Assembly (NCBI RefSeq): GCF_013694245.2
Contig: NZ_CP059322.2
Coordinates: 1,918,001-1,982,000 of the forward strand
DNA length: 64,000 nucleotides
DNA from: Micromonospora ferruginea
GTDB lineage: Bacteria; Actinomycetota; Actinomycetes; Mycobacteriales; Micromonosporaceae
Direction: 5' to 3'
Part shown: positions 7,497 to 15,523 of the stretch, in pieces
Layout: every line of letters begins with the position of its first letter
How positions within the stretch are numbered: position 1 is the first letter of the stretch
Position numbers and translations under genes: made by a program
Notes under the pieces: generated by a model
Database searches by the model: none
Seen by the model: only the letters and a program-made list of their open reading frames with translations
What the model was told of the DNA's origin: nothing

Positions 7497-8393
7497 TCAG
7501 GAGGGGACGACCACGAGGTTGGCCATGTCCACCACCGGCCGGAAGCCGAGCCGGGCGTAGAGCCGGTTCGACGTCGGGTTCGCCTGGTCGGTGAAGAGGC
7601 ACACCCGCGCGCCCTCGGCCCGCAGCAGCCGGCTCACCTCGGCGACCGCGTTGCCGGCCCACCCCCGGCCGCGCTCCTGCGGCGGCGTGTAGACCGGTCC
7701 CACCCGGGCGACGCCGAACGCCGTCGGGTTCGCGGCGGTGAGGTGCACCGGCCGGCCCGCCGGGTCGGTCCAGAACCAGACCCGGCCGCTCCGGATCCGC
7801 CGCAGCAGGTCGTCCCGGTCGGGTGTCTCGTGGGCGCTGGCGCCGCGCGGGCGGCCCGCCTGCTCGTCGGCGTCGGCCATGAACGCGTCGAACCACGCGG
7901 CGACCAGGTCGACGTCGCCCTCGCCGGCCACCCGCAGCGCGCCCGGCGCCGGCGCGGGCGGCACCGCCGTGTCCAGCTCGTGCAGCCGCGTGTGCTGGGC
8001 GACCTCCACCAGGCCGCCGCCCAGGCGCGCGAGCTCGGCGGCGCATTCGCGGGCCGCGGGCAGTGCCCCGTTGACCGCCGACACCTGCTCGCCGCGTTCG
8101 TGCCAGGTGCGGGCCAACGCGACCGCCGCCTCCGCCGGCATCGGCAGCAGGAACGGCGGGCGCGGCGGGAACGGCGCCGCCCGCATGCCCGCCCCGACCA
8201 CCGCCCCGGAGCCGTCCCGGACCACCAGCCACCAGTCGTCCGCCGGCAGCTCGACCCCCTCGGCCCGGCGGGCGGCCATCCGGTGCGCGACGGAGGCGAC
8301 CACGGTGTTGACCACCGGGTCGGCGGCCAGATGGTCGCCGGCGACGGTGAGGAACTCGCCCGGGTCGGCGAAGAAGTGCAGGGTCGGGGTCAT
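7497..8393 (-). CDS. GNAT family N-acetyltransferase
   Basis: A 298-residue protein with a C-terminal GNAT fold. The acetyl-CoA loop appears as PQERGRGWAGNAVAEVSRLL, followed by the typical V(C/L)LFTDQANPTSNRLYARLGF. The N-terminal half looks like a degenerate second GNAT unit, as in many two-domain actinobacterial members. The acceptor is unknown. A TAGCGT -10 box at 8406-8401 lies 7 nt before ATG 8393 with no Shine-Dalgarno, so the mRNA is probably leaderless; GTG 8402 would fall inside the -10 and is rejected. The gene converges on the ECF sigma gene with 13 bp between stops. Confidence 0.85.
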   Translation of the reverse strand: MTPTLHFFADPGEFLTVAGDHLAADPVVNTVVASVAHRMAARRAEGVELPADDWWLVVRDGSGAVVGAGMRAAPFPPRPPFLLPMPAEAAVALARTWHERGEQVSAVNGALPAARECAAELARLGGGLVEVAQHTRLHELDTAVPPAPAPGALRVAGEGDVDLVAAWFDAFMADADEQAGRPRGASAHETPDRDDLLRRIRSGRVWFWTDPAGRPVHLTAANPTAFGVARVGPVYTPPQERGRGWAGNAVAEVSRLLRAEGARVCLFTDQANPTSNRLYARLGFRPVVDMANLVVVPS

Positions 8394-8451
8394 GCGGGGC
8401 ACGCTAGCGGCTGCGCGGAGCTAGGCCGTAGCAGATTTCCGCCCGGCCGGT

Positions 8452-9219
8452 TCAGGCGACGGCCAGCTCCGCGAACCAGCGACCACCGTCCGGGCGCAGG
8501 TCCCGCACCACCAGCCCGGCCGCGGCGGCCGGCGCGTGCACCGCCCGGGTGTCCAGCCACGCCCAGCCGAAACTGGGCCCCCGCCGCCGGCCGGAGACGA
8601 CGTGGGCCTGGCCCCGCCAGGCGCCGCTGCCGGGCGGGTCCAGTTCGACGAGCACGGTGCCGTCCGGGCGCAGCAGCTCCCGACACCGCAGCAGCAGCCG
8701 CTCCGGGTCGCCGCCGATGCCGATGTTGCCGTCCAGCAACACCACGTGCCGCCACCGGCCCTCGGCGGGCAGCGGCGCGAACAGGTCCGCCCGCACCGCG
8801 ACGGCGCCCCGCGACCGGGTCAACGCGACCGCGCGTGGGCAGGCGTCCACCCCGACGGTGGTGACGCCGGCCCGGGTCAGCGCCGCGGCCACCCGCCCCG
8901 GCCCACAACCCAGGTCCAGCGTCGGCCCCTGGCACCGGGCCACCAACGCGGCGGTCGCCGCCTCCGCCGGACCGTGCCACCGGTCCACCGGCAGCCGGCG
9001 GCGAACCCCGTCGGCCCGTACCAGCCAGTGGGCGCCCGCCCGCCGCCGCAGCGCGCCGCCGAACCCGTCCACCCGTACCCGCTCGGTCCCCGCGCTGAGG
9101 GTGTCGGCGTCGGTTCGCGACTGCGGGGCTCGCAACCCCGGCTCACTCCTCGCGCTCACGGTGCCGGCGTCGGTTCGCGACTGCGGGGCTCGCAACCCCG
9201 GCTCACTCCTCGCGCTCAC
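8452..9219 (-). CDS. SAM-dependent methyltransferase with repeat-derived N-terminus
   Basis: A 255-residue protein if read from GTG 9219, whose codon overlaps the upstream stop (GTGA). The methyltransferase core is intact: TLDLGCGPGRVAAALTRAG (motif I), GVDACPRAVAL, and HVVLLDGNIGIGGDPERLL. The first ~40 residues are two near-identical copies of SARSEPGLRAPQSRTDA encoded by a 60-bp tandem DNA repeat, so the native start may be further in (GTG 9159, or a GTG near 9073 giving VDGFGG). It is the last gene of a GT2/TIGR04282/methyltransferase operon in a cluster often seen in actinobacteria. The substrate is probably a glycoconjugate or lipid precursor (inference). Confidence 0.8.
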   Translation of the reverse strand: MSARSEPGLRAPQSRTDAGTVSARSEPGLRAPQSRTDADTLSAGTERVRVDGFGGALRRRAGAHWLVRADGVRRRLPVDRWHGPAEAATAALVARCQGPTLDLGCGPGRVAAALTRAGVTTVGVDACPRAVALTRSRGAVAVRADLFAPLPAEGRWRHVVLLDGNIGIGGDPERLLLRCRELLRPDGTVLVELDPPGSGAWRGQAHVVSGRRRGPSFGWAWLDTRAVHAPAAAAGLVVRDLRPDGGRWFAELAVA

Positions 9220-9220
9220 G
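9101..9220. repeat. 60-bp tandem direct repeat, two copies
   Basis: The units at about 9101-9160 and 9161-9220 are almost identical, differing only near the left ends. Each contains the small hairpin CGGGG-ctcgcaa-CCCCG. On the minus strand each unit carries GTGAGC, giving a possible GTG start and TGA stop. The repeat spans the junction of two overlapping genes. Confidence 0.9.
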
Positions 9221-9896
9221 GGCGACCTACCAGCGTCGGCCGCAGCGCGGCGACCTCGCGGGCGAAGCGGCCGCCGGGTGCGGCCCGGGCCACCACCAGC
9301 GCGTCGGACCAGTCGTCCACGTCGCGCAGCGTCGGCAACGCGCCGACCCGCAGGCCGCGCCCGACCAGCGCGGCGTGGGTGAAACGGCCGGTGTCGGCGG
9401 TGGACATCGGCACGCCGCGCAGCGCCGCCGCCGACCGGGGGTCGCGCAGGCCCAGCCCCCACCAGCCGCCGTCCGTGGCCGGCCCGAGCACCGCGTCGGT
9501 GCCGGGCGCGGACAACCGGTGTACGGCGGCGGCCAGCCGCCCCGGGGTGAGCTGCGGGGTGTCCATGCCGATCTGCAGCACCGGCCGCCCCGGGTACGCG
9601 TCGGCCACGTCTGCGTGCGCGTGGGCGAGCCGATCGGCCAGGCCGTCACCGCGCTGCGGCAGCACCGGCCACCCGGCGACCGCGGCGGCCAGGTCCGTGC
9701 CGTCCTCGGCGTCGGTCAGGCGCCCGGCCAGCGCCAGCACCGGCAGTACGCCCCGGGTGGCGGCCACCGCGTCCAGGGTGTCGCGCAGCGCGGCGGCGGC
9801 GATCCGGGCCGCCTGCTCCGGGGTGGCCGGCGGGCAGAGCCGGGTCTTCACCGCGCCCGGCGCCGGGGCCTTCGCCACCACCAGCAGGACGGTCAC
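9216..9896 (-). CDS. TIGR04282 family (DUF2064) glycosyltransferase-like protein
   Basis: A 226-residue GT-A/nucleotidyltransferase-fold protein. It carries the family signature AKAPAPGAVKTRL at residues 8-20, then LPQRGDGLADRLAHA, QIGMDTPQLTP and LGPATDGGWWGLGL, all hallmarks of the TIGR04282/DUF2064 family. Members accompany glycosyltransferases and have been named after arsenosugar synthesis, but the true reaction here is unknown. The GTG start at 9896 overlaps the GT2 stop (GTGA), and its own stop lies within the 60-bp repeat shared with the next gene. The last residues (LVGRP) may therefore have been altered by the repeat. Confidence 0.85.
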   Translation of the reverse strand: MTVLLVVAKAPAPGAVKTRLCPPATPEQAARIAAAALRDTLDAVAATRGVLPVLALAGRLTDAEDGTDLAAAVAGWPVLPQRGDGLADRLAHAHADVADAYPGRPVLQIGMDTPQLTPGRLAAAVHRLSAPGTDAVLGPATDGGWWGLGLRDPRSAAALRGVPMSTADTGRFTHAALVGRGLRVGALPTLRDVDDWSDALVVARAAPGGRFAREVAALRPTLVGRP

Positions 9897-10567
9897 CGCC
9901 GGCCGTCCACGGTGCGCAGCACGGTGAGGAAGTCGCGGGTGGCCCGGACCGTGCCGCGTACCGAGCCGGACACCTTGGACTTCGTGCCGGCGGCGCGCGG
10001 GGCGTAGCGGACGTCGCGCTCGTGGATCCGCCAGCCGGCCGCCGCCGCGCGGATCATCAACTCCAGCGGGTAGCCGAACGCCCGGTCGGTGACCCCGAGC
10101 GCGAGCAGGTCCGCGCGTCGGGCGACCCGGATCGGGCTGAGGTCGCGCAACGGCACCCCGCGCTGCCGCAGCAACGCGGCGACCAGCGCGGTTCCGGCCC
10201 GCGCGTGCCACGGCCAGACGCCGGTGGACACCGGGCGGCGACGGCCCACCGCCAGGTCGGCCGTGCCGGCCGCCACCGGGGCGACGAGCGCCGGCAGCTC
10301 GCCGGGATCGAACGAGCCGTCCGCGTCCAGCACGCAGACCAGGTCGGTCTCGGCGGCCTCCAGGCCGGTGTGCACGGCCGCGCCGTAACCGCGGCGGGGT
10401 TCGCGTACCACCCGGGCGCCGAGCCGGGCCGCCACCTCGGGCGAGCCGTCCCGGGAGCCGTTGTCCACCACGATCGCCCGGTAGCCGGGCGGCAGCGCGC
10501 CCAGCACCCCGGGCAGGGCGGCGGCCTCGTCCAGGCACGGCAGCACCACGTCGATCTGTGTCCGCAT
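9893..10567 (-). CDS. Family 2 glycosyltransferase (dolichyl-phosphate-mannose-synthase-like)
   Basis: A 224-residue cytosolic GT2 enzyme. It has IDVVLPCLDEAAALPGVL at the N-terminus, VDNGSRDGSPEVA, and the metal-binding DXD in CVLDADGSFDPGEL. There are no TM helices. Such enzymes transfer a sugar from a nucleotide donor to polyprenyl phosphate or similar carriers. ATG 10567 lies only 7 nt after a TAGCGT -10 box (10580-10575), so the transcript is probably leaderless. It is the first gene of a three-gene operon with 4-bp overlaps, and is divergent from a multi-TM protein that could use the polyprenyl-linked sugar. Confidence 0.9.
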   Translation of the reverse strand: MRTQIDVVLPCLDEAAALPGVLGALPPGYRAIVVDNGSRDGSPEVAARLGARVVREPRRGYGAAVHTGLEAAETDLVCVLDADGSFDPGELPALVAPVAAGTADLAVGRRRPVSTGVWPWHARAGTALVAALLRQRGVPLRDLSPIRVARRADLLALGVTDRAFGYPLELMIRAAAAGWRIHERDVRYAPRAAGTKSKVSGSVRGTVRATRDFLTVLRTVDGRR

Positions 10568-10613
10568 GCCGCCGACGCTAGGCCGGCAGCGGCCCGCAGG
10601 AGCCCCGATCGTG

Positions 10614-10649
10614 CTTACGGAACCCTTACCGAGCAGGCACTTCTTACCG
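10614..10649 (-). promoter_or_regulatory. CGGTAAG/CCGTAAG repeat cluster in divergent promoter region
   Basis: On the minus strand CGGTAAG occurs at 10649-10643 and 10631-10625 and CCGTAAG at 10620-10614, with steps of 18 and 11 bp. A similar triplet lies at 13691-13724 between two other genes of the same cluster. It sits upstream of both the GT2 -10 (10580-10575) and the TACCGT -10 at 10698-10703. This suggests a shared activator or response regulator. Confidence 0.5.
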
Positions 10650-10712
10650 TCCCGTGACACGTCGGCGGTTGGCGTCCCGGGCGACGCCGGCGGGCCGTAC
10701 CGTGCGGTCGTC

Positions 10713-12131
10713 ATGAGAACCGCACCCACCCTGCGCCGCGCCCCCACCGCGAACCGCGCCGGGCCCCCACGCCGGGGCGACCTGGTCGCGGTCGCCGTCG
10801 AGGCGGTGCTGCTCGCCGCCGCCGTCGTGGTCGGCCTGGTGCTCAACCGGCGCGGCGTCGGCCTGCACGCCGACGCCGCCCCGCTGTACGCCACCTGGCG
10901 ACCGCACGTCGGCTGGGGTACGCCGCTCGCGGTGGTGGTCGCGCTGGTCGTGCTCGGGCCGGGGCTGCGCTGGTCGCGCACCGCGCGGTGGGGGCCGCTG
11001 CTGGCCGCCGGCTGGCTGGCCGCGGTGGCCTGGACGCTGGCACTGGCCCTGGTGGACGGCTGGTCCGCCGGGCTGACCCGGCGACTCACCCCGCAGGCGG
11101 AGTACCTGCACGAGGTGCCCGGGGTGACCGACATCCCGGCCATGCTGGCCGGCTTCACCGCCCGCATCCTGGACTTCCAGCCCGACTCCTGGTCCACCCA
11201 CACCGCCGGGCACCCGCCGGGCGCGCTGCTGGTGTTCGTCTGGCTGGACCGGATCGGGCTCGGCGGTGGCACCGCCGCCGCGCTGTGCTGCGTGCTGGTC
11301 GGGGCCACCGTCGTCGTCACCGTGCCGGTCACCCTGCGCGCGCTGGGCGCCGCCGACGCGGCCCGCGCGGTGCTGCCGTTCCTGGTGCTGCTGCCCGGCG
11401 CGGTGTGGCTGGGCGCCTCCGCCGACGCGGTGTTCACCGGCGTGGTCGCCGCCGGACTGGCGCTGCTGGCGGTACGCGGGCCGCGCGCCGCGCTGGCCGG
11501 TGGCCTGCTGCTCGGCTTCGCGCTGCACCTGTCGTACGGGTTCGTGCTGGTCGGGGCGCTGGCGGTGACCGTGCTGGCACTGCGGCGCGACCGTCACCGG
11601 GCGACCCTGCTCGCGGCGGCCGCCGGTGTCGCCGCCGTCACGGCGCTGTTCGTGCTGGCCGGGTTCCACTGGTGGGAGGGGTACGACCGGGTCGTCGAGC
11701 GCTACTACCAGGGCTGGGCGGCGGACCGCCCGTACGCGTACTGGGTCTGGGCGAACCTGGCCGCGCTGCTGCTCGCCACCGGGCCGGTGCTCGGCCCCGC
11801 GCTGCGCCGGACCGCCGTCGCGGCCCGCGTCGCCTGGTCCGCCGTGGACGCGTCGCCATCCGTCGACGGGTCGGCGACGTGGGTCGTCCGGGCACGGCGG
11901 GTGGTCCGGCTCGGCCCGACGGTGCTGCTGCCGGCCGCCGCCGCGCTGGTGGTGACCGTTGCCGACCTGTCCGGGATGAGCAAGGCCGAGGTGGAGCGGA
12001 TCTGGCTGCCGTTCGTGGTCTGGCTGCTCGTCGCCGTGGCCCACCTGCCCCCGTCGACGCGGCGCCGCTGGCTGGCCGCCCAGGCGTTGACCGCCCTCCT
12101 CGTCAACCACCTCCTCCTCACCGTCTCCTGA
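10713..12131 (+). CDS. Polytopic membrane protein, GT-C glycosyltransferase-like
   Basis: A 472-residue integral membrane protein with roughly ten to eleven hydrophobic helices. A long extracytoplasmic loop (about residues 110-175) holds YLHEVPGVTDIPAMLAGFTARI and STHTAGHPPGALLVF. The HPPG motif and acidic loop resemble GT-C enzymes that use polyprenyl-phosphate sugars, but no clear DxD is seen, so the activity is inferred. ATG 10713 lies 9 nt after a TACCGT -10 box with no ribosome site, suggesting a leaderless mRNA. It is divergent from the GT2 gene, which could supply the lipid-linked sugar. Confidence 0.75.
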   Translation: MRTAPTLRRAPTANRAGPPRRGDLVAVAVEAVLLAAAVVVGLVLNRRGVGLHADAAPLYATWRPHVGWGTPLAVVVALVVLGPGLRWSRTARWGPLLAAGWLAAVAWTLALALVDGWSAGLTRRLTPQAEYLHEVPGVTDIPAMLAGFTARILDFQPDSWSTHTAGHPPGALLVFVWLDRIGLGGGTAAALCCVLVGATVVVTVPVTLRALGAADAARAVLPFLVLLPGAVWLGASADAVFTGVVAAGLALLAVRGPRAALAGGLLLGFALHLSYGFVLVGALAVTVLALRRDRHRATLLAAAAGVAAVTALFVLAGFHWWEGYDRVVERYYQGWAADRPYAYWVWANLAALLLATGPVLGPALRRTAVAARVAWSAVDASPSVDGSATWVVRARRVVRLGPTVLLPAAAALVVTVADLSGMSKAEVERIWLPFVVWLLVAVAHLPPSTRRRWLAAQALTALLVNHLLLTVS

Positions 12132-12188
12132 CCCACCCACCCACCCACCCACCCAGCCGAACACCCAGCCCTGCCCTCCGTCCACCAG

Positions 12189-12354
12189 ACACCCGTCGCG
12201 TTCCACCCGACACGTCGCCGGGGCGTGACTGGAACGCGATGGGTGTTGCAAGCCCTCCCAGACACCCATCGCGTTCCACCAACCAAGCCGCCGAGGTGTG
12301 ACTGGAACGCCATGGATGTCCGAGCCCCATCGCAGGCACCCATCGCGTTCCACC
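12189..12354. repeat. Palindromic repeat family B: two units and a half unit
   Basis: Unit 1 (12189-12246) and unit 2 (12262-12319) are imperfect inverted repeats with left arm ACACCCATCGCGTTCCAC-like and right arm ACTGGAACGCGATGGGTGT-like around about 20 bp. A lone left arm lies at 12335-12354. Related units occur at 51592-51713. A (CACC)n-like run at 12131-12155 precedes them. This fills most of the 441-bp gene-free stretch 12132-12572. Confidence 0.85.
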
Positions 12355-12438
12355 CGAGCGCCGCGGGAATATCGCGGGGCGCTCTCCGGCCCGCGAGCGC
12401 TCTGCACGCGGCGCTCACCGGACTGATCGTGCGTGACT

Positions 12439-12514
12439 CGCCGATCTTGGAGTTGTGGCGCCCAGGATGTCGTGTTAGACCCATATCGGAGGTGCCATAA
12501 CTCCAAGATCGACG
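12439..12514. repeat. Palindromic repeat family A, copy 1
   Basis: A 76-bp imperfect palindrome with 24-bp arms. The left arm contains CGATCTTGGAGTTGTGGCG; the right arm is its complement with about three mismatches. Copies 2 and 3 are at 22684-22760 and 51845-51920 in the same orientation. It lies between two convergent genes, so it may also act as a bidirectional terminator. G-rich low-complexity sequence (GGGGC/GGGGT runs) follows to 12572. Confidence 0.9.
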
Positions 12515-12572
12515 ATGCGGTGGGGCGGGGCGGGGCGGGGTGGGGTCGGGGCGGGGTCAGGTGGGGTGGGGG

Positions 12573-13628
12573 TCAGGTGGGTGGCGGGGGCGCGTTGGGG
12601 TCGGTGGCGAAGGCGGTCACGCCGTCGGTGAAGGTGACCCTCGCGGTGTAGCCCAGCAACTCGCGGGCGCGGGTGGGGTCGGCGACCACGTGCCGGACGT
12701 CGGCGGCCCGGGCGCCGCCGGCCACCACCGGCGCGGGGCCGGCCATGGCCGCCGCCAGCGCGGCGGCCAGGTCGCCCACCGTGTGCGGCTCACCGGAGCA
12801 GACGTTCACCGGCACCAGGCCGTCGGGCGGCGGCGCGGCCAGCGCCAGCAGGTTCGCCCTCGCCACGTCGGTGACGTGCACGAAGTCCCGCCGCTGGCGG
12901 CCGTCCTCCAACACGACGGGCGCGCGCCCGCCGGCCAGCGCGGAGCGGAACAGCGAGGCCACCCCGGCGTACGGGGTGTCGCGGGGCATTCGGGGGCCGT
13001 ACACGTTGTGGTAGCGCAACGCCCACACCCCGCCGCCGGTCTGCCGGGCCCACGCGGCGGCGTAGTGCTCCTGGGCGAGCTTGCTGGCCGCGTACGTGCT
13101 GCGCGGCTCCAGCGGCGCGTCCTCGGGCACCAGCGCCGGGGTGAGCGTGGCGCCGCAGTCGGGGCAGGTCGGGTCGTACCGGCCGGCGGCCAGGTCGGCG
13201 GCGCGTCGCGGGGCGGGACGGACCACGCCGTGCCGGTCGCAGGTGTAGCGCCCCTCGCCGTAGACCACCATCGAGCTGGCCAGCACCAGCCGGCGTACCC
13301 CGGCGCGGTGCATGGCGGCCAGCAGCGCGGCCGTGCCGAGGTCGTTGTGCGCCGCGTAGTCGGGCGCGTCGGACGGGTCGAGGCCGTGCCCGACCATGGC
13401 CGCCTGGTGGCAGACCGCGTCCACGCCGGACAGCAGCCGGTCCAGCAGCTCGCCGTCGCGCACGTCGCCGACCACCGGGTCGTGCCGGCGGGACCACTCC
13501 GGCAGCTCCCCGCCGTGCGCCTGCGGCAGCAGGGCGTCCAGGCAGACCGGCTGGTGGCCCTCGGCCGCGAGCAGGTCGGCGATCTGCGATCCGATGAACC
13601 CGGCCGCGCCGGTGACCAGTACCCGCAT
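12573..13628 (-). CDS. NAD-dependent epimerase/dehydratase with Cys-rich insertion (dTDP-rhamnose 4-epimerase-like)
   Basis: A 351-residue extended SDR. The Rossmann motif is VTGAAGFIGSQIADLL at residues 5-20, with LASSMVVYGEGRY and the catalytic YAASK (family YxxxK). Between them lies an insertion with TCDRHG and CPDCGATL, four Cys that could form a zinc knuckle. A similar insertion is typical of dTDP-L-rhamnose 4-epimerase-type enzymes. The likely role is nucleotide-sugar interconversion for envelope glycans. ATG 13628 follows a TAGCGT -10 (13642-13637) by 8 nt, so it is probably leaderless. It is divergent from the molybdopterin oxidoreductase. Confidence 0.85.
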   Translation of the reverse strand: MRVLVTGAAGFIGSQIADLLAAEGHQPVCLDALLPQAHGGELPEWSRRHDPVVGDVRDGELLDRLLSGVDAVCHQAAMVGHGLDPSDAPDYAAHNDLGTAALLAAMHRAGVRRLVLASSMVVYGEGRYTCDRHGVVRPAPRRAADLAAGRYDPTCPDCGATLTPALVPEDAPLEPRSTYAASKLAQEHYAAAWARQTGGGVWALRYHNVYGPRMPRDTPYAGVASLFRSALAGGRAPVVLEDGRQRRDFVHVTDVARANLLALAAPPPDGLVPVNVCSGEPHTVGDLAAALAAAMAGPAPVVAGGARAADVRHVVADPTRARELLGYTARVTFTDGVTAFATDPNAPPPPT

Positions 13629-13690
13629 ACCCGCTGACGCTAGGGCACCCGGCCCGGGTGGGTGGTCGGTTCGCGCCGGACGTCAGCGGT

Positions 13691-13724
13691 CCGTAAGGGA
13701 CCGCGGCGGTAAGGCTTCGGTAAT
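13691..13724 (+). promoter_or_regulatory. CCGTAAG/CGGTAAG/CGGTAAT repeats between divergent epimerase and oxidoreductase
   Basis: CCGTAAG (13691-13697), CGGTAAG (13707-13713) and CGGTAAT (13718-13724) are spaced 16 and 11 bp. They match the triplet at 10614-10649 in the other divergent promoter of this cluster. TAGCGT -10 boxes lie on both sides at 13642-13637 (minus) and 13759-13764 (plus). Confidence 0.5.
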
Positions 13725-13772
13725 GCGGCAAACGCCGTCGCCGGCCGCCGGCGCGGTCTAGCGTCCCATCCC

Positions 13773-15092
13773 GTGACCACCGACGCCCCACCGCCGCACG
13801 AGCCGAGGTACGCCGTGCCGGCCCGGCTCTGGCGCGCCCTGGACCGGCACCGGCCGCCCGGCGTGGACGCCGTCGAGCGGGCCTGGCGCAGCCCGGTACG
13901 CGGGCCGTGGCTGACCTCGGTGCTCGGCGCGGTGCTGCTGGCCGCGCTGCCGCTGGTGGTGGTCACCGGGCTGCTCGACTGGATCGCCTACGGGCCCCGC
14001 TTCGACCAGGCGTTCCCCCGCGACGTGGGATGGCTGCACCCGCCGGTGTTCGACTGGCCGACCCGGCCGGCGTGGCTGTTCCGCGTCACCCAGGGGCTGC
14101 ACGTGACGCTCGGCATCGTGCTGGTGCCGGTGGTGCTGGCGAAGCTCTGGTCGGTGGTGCCGAAGCTGTTCGCCTGGCCGCCGGCCCGTTCGGTCGCGCA
14201 GGTGCTGGAGCGGCTGTCGTTGCTGCTGCTGGTCGGCGGCATCCTGTTCCAGAGCGTCACCGGCCTGCTCAACGTCCAGTACGCGTACCTGTTCGGCTTC
14301 GACTTCTACACCGCGCACTGGTACGGCGCGTGGATCTTCACGGTGGCGCTGGTGGCGCACGTGGCGATCAAGCTGCCCCGGATGGTGACCGCGCTGCGCG
14401 GGCCGGGCTTCGCGCGTACCCCGGTGGAGCGGACCGCGCCAGAGCCGTCGGATCCGGACGGCCTGGTGGCCCGCCGGCCCGGCCCGGCGACGACGAGCCG
14501 CCGCGGGGTGCTGGCGCTGACCGGCGGCGGCGCGCTGCTGCTGGCCGCGCTGACCGTGGGGCAGAGCGTGGACGCGCTGCGGCGCACCGCGCTGCTGCTG
14601 CCCCGGGGCCGGCGGGTGGGCGACGGGCCGACCGGTTTCCCGGTGAACCGCACCGCGGCGGCGGCCGGTGTCACGGCCGAGCGCGCCGGCGCGGGCTGGC
14701 GGCTGTCGCTGCGGGCCGGGGATCGCGTCGTCACGCTGGACCGGGTCGGGTTGCTCGCGCTGCCGCAGCACACCGCCACGCTGCCGATCGCCTGCGTGGA
14801 GGGCTGGTCCACGTCGCAGACCTGGACCGGGGTACGCCTGCGTGACCTCGCCGCGCTGGTCGGCGCGACCGGTCTGACCGCCGCGCGGGTCGGTTCGCTG
14901 GAGCGCGGCGGCCTGTTCAGCCGGGCCACCCTGCACGGTGGCCAGGTGACCGACCCGGACGCGCTGCTGGCGCTGCGGGTCAACGGCGTCGACCTGAGCC
15001 CCGACCACGGCTTCCCGGCCCGGGTCGTGGTGCCCGCGCTGCCCGGCGTGCACTGCACCAAGTGGGTGGCGGAGATCGTGTTCGATGGCTGA
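13773..15092 (+). CDS. Membrane-bound molybdopterin-dependent oxidoreductase (cytochrome b561-like + sulfite-oxidase-like)
   Basis: A 439-residue fusion. Residues about 45-210 hold four TM helices with membrane His residues (GLHVTLG, VAHVAIKL) suited to b-type haem. A linker carries a twin-arginine-like segment (TSRRGVLALTGG), followed by an extracytoplasmic molybdopterin domain (about 285-439) with PIACVEGWS, where Cys341 would ligate Mo, and PGVHCTKWV near the end. It probably moves electrons between an exported Mo enzyme and the quinone pool; the substrate is unknown. GTG 13773 sits 8 nt after TAGCGT, so it is leaderless. It overlaps the next membrane gene by 8 bp. Confidence 0.85.
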   Translation: MTTDAPPPHEPRYAVPARLWRALDRHRPPGVDAVERAWRSPVRGPWLTSVLGAVLLAALPLVVVTGLLDWIAYGPRFDQAFPRDVGWLHPPVFDWPTRPAWLFRVTQGLHVTLGIVLVPVVLAKLWSVVPKLFAWPPARSVAQVLERLSLLLLVGGILFQSVTGLLNVQYAYLFGFDFYTAHWYGAWIFTVALVAHVAIKLPRMVTALRGPGFARTPVERTAPEPSDPDGLVARRPGPATTSRRGVLALTGGGALLLAALTVGQSVDALRRTALLLPRGRRVGDGPTGFPVNRTAAAAGVTAERAGAGWRLSLRAGDRVVTLDRVGLLALPQHTATLPIACVEGWSTSQTWTGVRLRDLAALVGATGLTAARVGSLERGGLFSRATLHGGQVTDPDALLALRVNGVDLSPDHGFPARVVVPALPGVHCTKWVAEIVFDG

Positions 15093-15513
15093 CCTCCGGC
15101 GGGCGTACGGCGCGGGGCCAGGTCACCTGCTGCTCCTGCTCGGCTGCTTCACGGTGACCGGCTGGGTCGCGCTGCGGCTGGCCGGCGAGCCGACCGCTGG
15201 CCGGATGCTGCTCTGGTTCGTCGGCGCGGCGGTCGCCCACGACCTGGTGCTGTTCCCGGCGTACGCGGCGGCGGACCGGCTGCTGGGACGCGCCGGCCGG
15301 TCGCTGCGCAACCACGTCCGGGTCCCGGCGCTCGGGTCGGCGCTGCTGTTCCTGGTCTACCTGCCCGGCGTGCTCGGGCTCGGCGACGGCACCTACGCGG
15401 CGGCCACCGGCCTGGCCCCGGAGCCGCTGCTCGGTCGTTGGCTGGCGCTCAGCGCCGGGTTCTTCGCCGGGAGCGCGCTGCTCTACGCGGCCCGCCGGCC
15501 GTGGCGGCGGTGA
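15085..15513 (+). CDS. Small four-TM membrane protein
   Basis: A 142-residue protein with four hydrophobic segments (about 13-33, 40-60, 78-98, 112-135) and charged ends. The start overlaps the molybdopterin oxidoreductase by 8 bp, so it is translated with it and may be an accessory subunit of that membrane enzyme. VAHDLVLFPAYAAADRL carries a conserved-looking His-Asp in the membrane. I do not recognise the family. The stop lies 10 bp from the convergent permease stop. Confidence 0.75.
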   Translation: MADLRRAYGAGPGHLLLLLGCFTVTGWVALRLAGEPTAGRMLLWFVGAAVAHDLVLFPAYAAADRLLGRAGRSLRNHVRVPALGSALLFLVYLPGVLGLGDGTYAAATGLAPEPLLGRWLALSAGFFAGSALLYAARRPWRR

Positions 15514-15523
15514 CCGGCCGACG

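Noticed and set aside
5446..8232. 928-residue minus-strand frame
   Set aside because: Overlaps several real genes on both strands and has only Gly/Ala/Arg-rich sequence.
9101..9220. Possible CRISPR repeats
   Set aside because: Only two adjacent copies with no spacers and no cas genes.
12131..12155. (CACC)n run as a functional repeat
   Set aside because: Short simple-sequence run at a gene end with no further support; listed only as low complexity.
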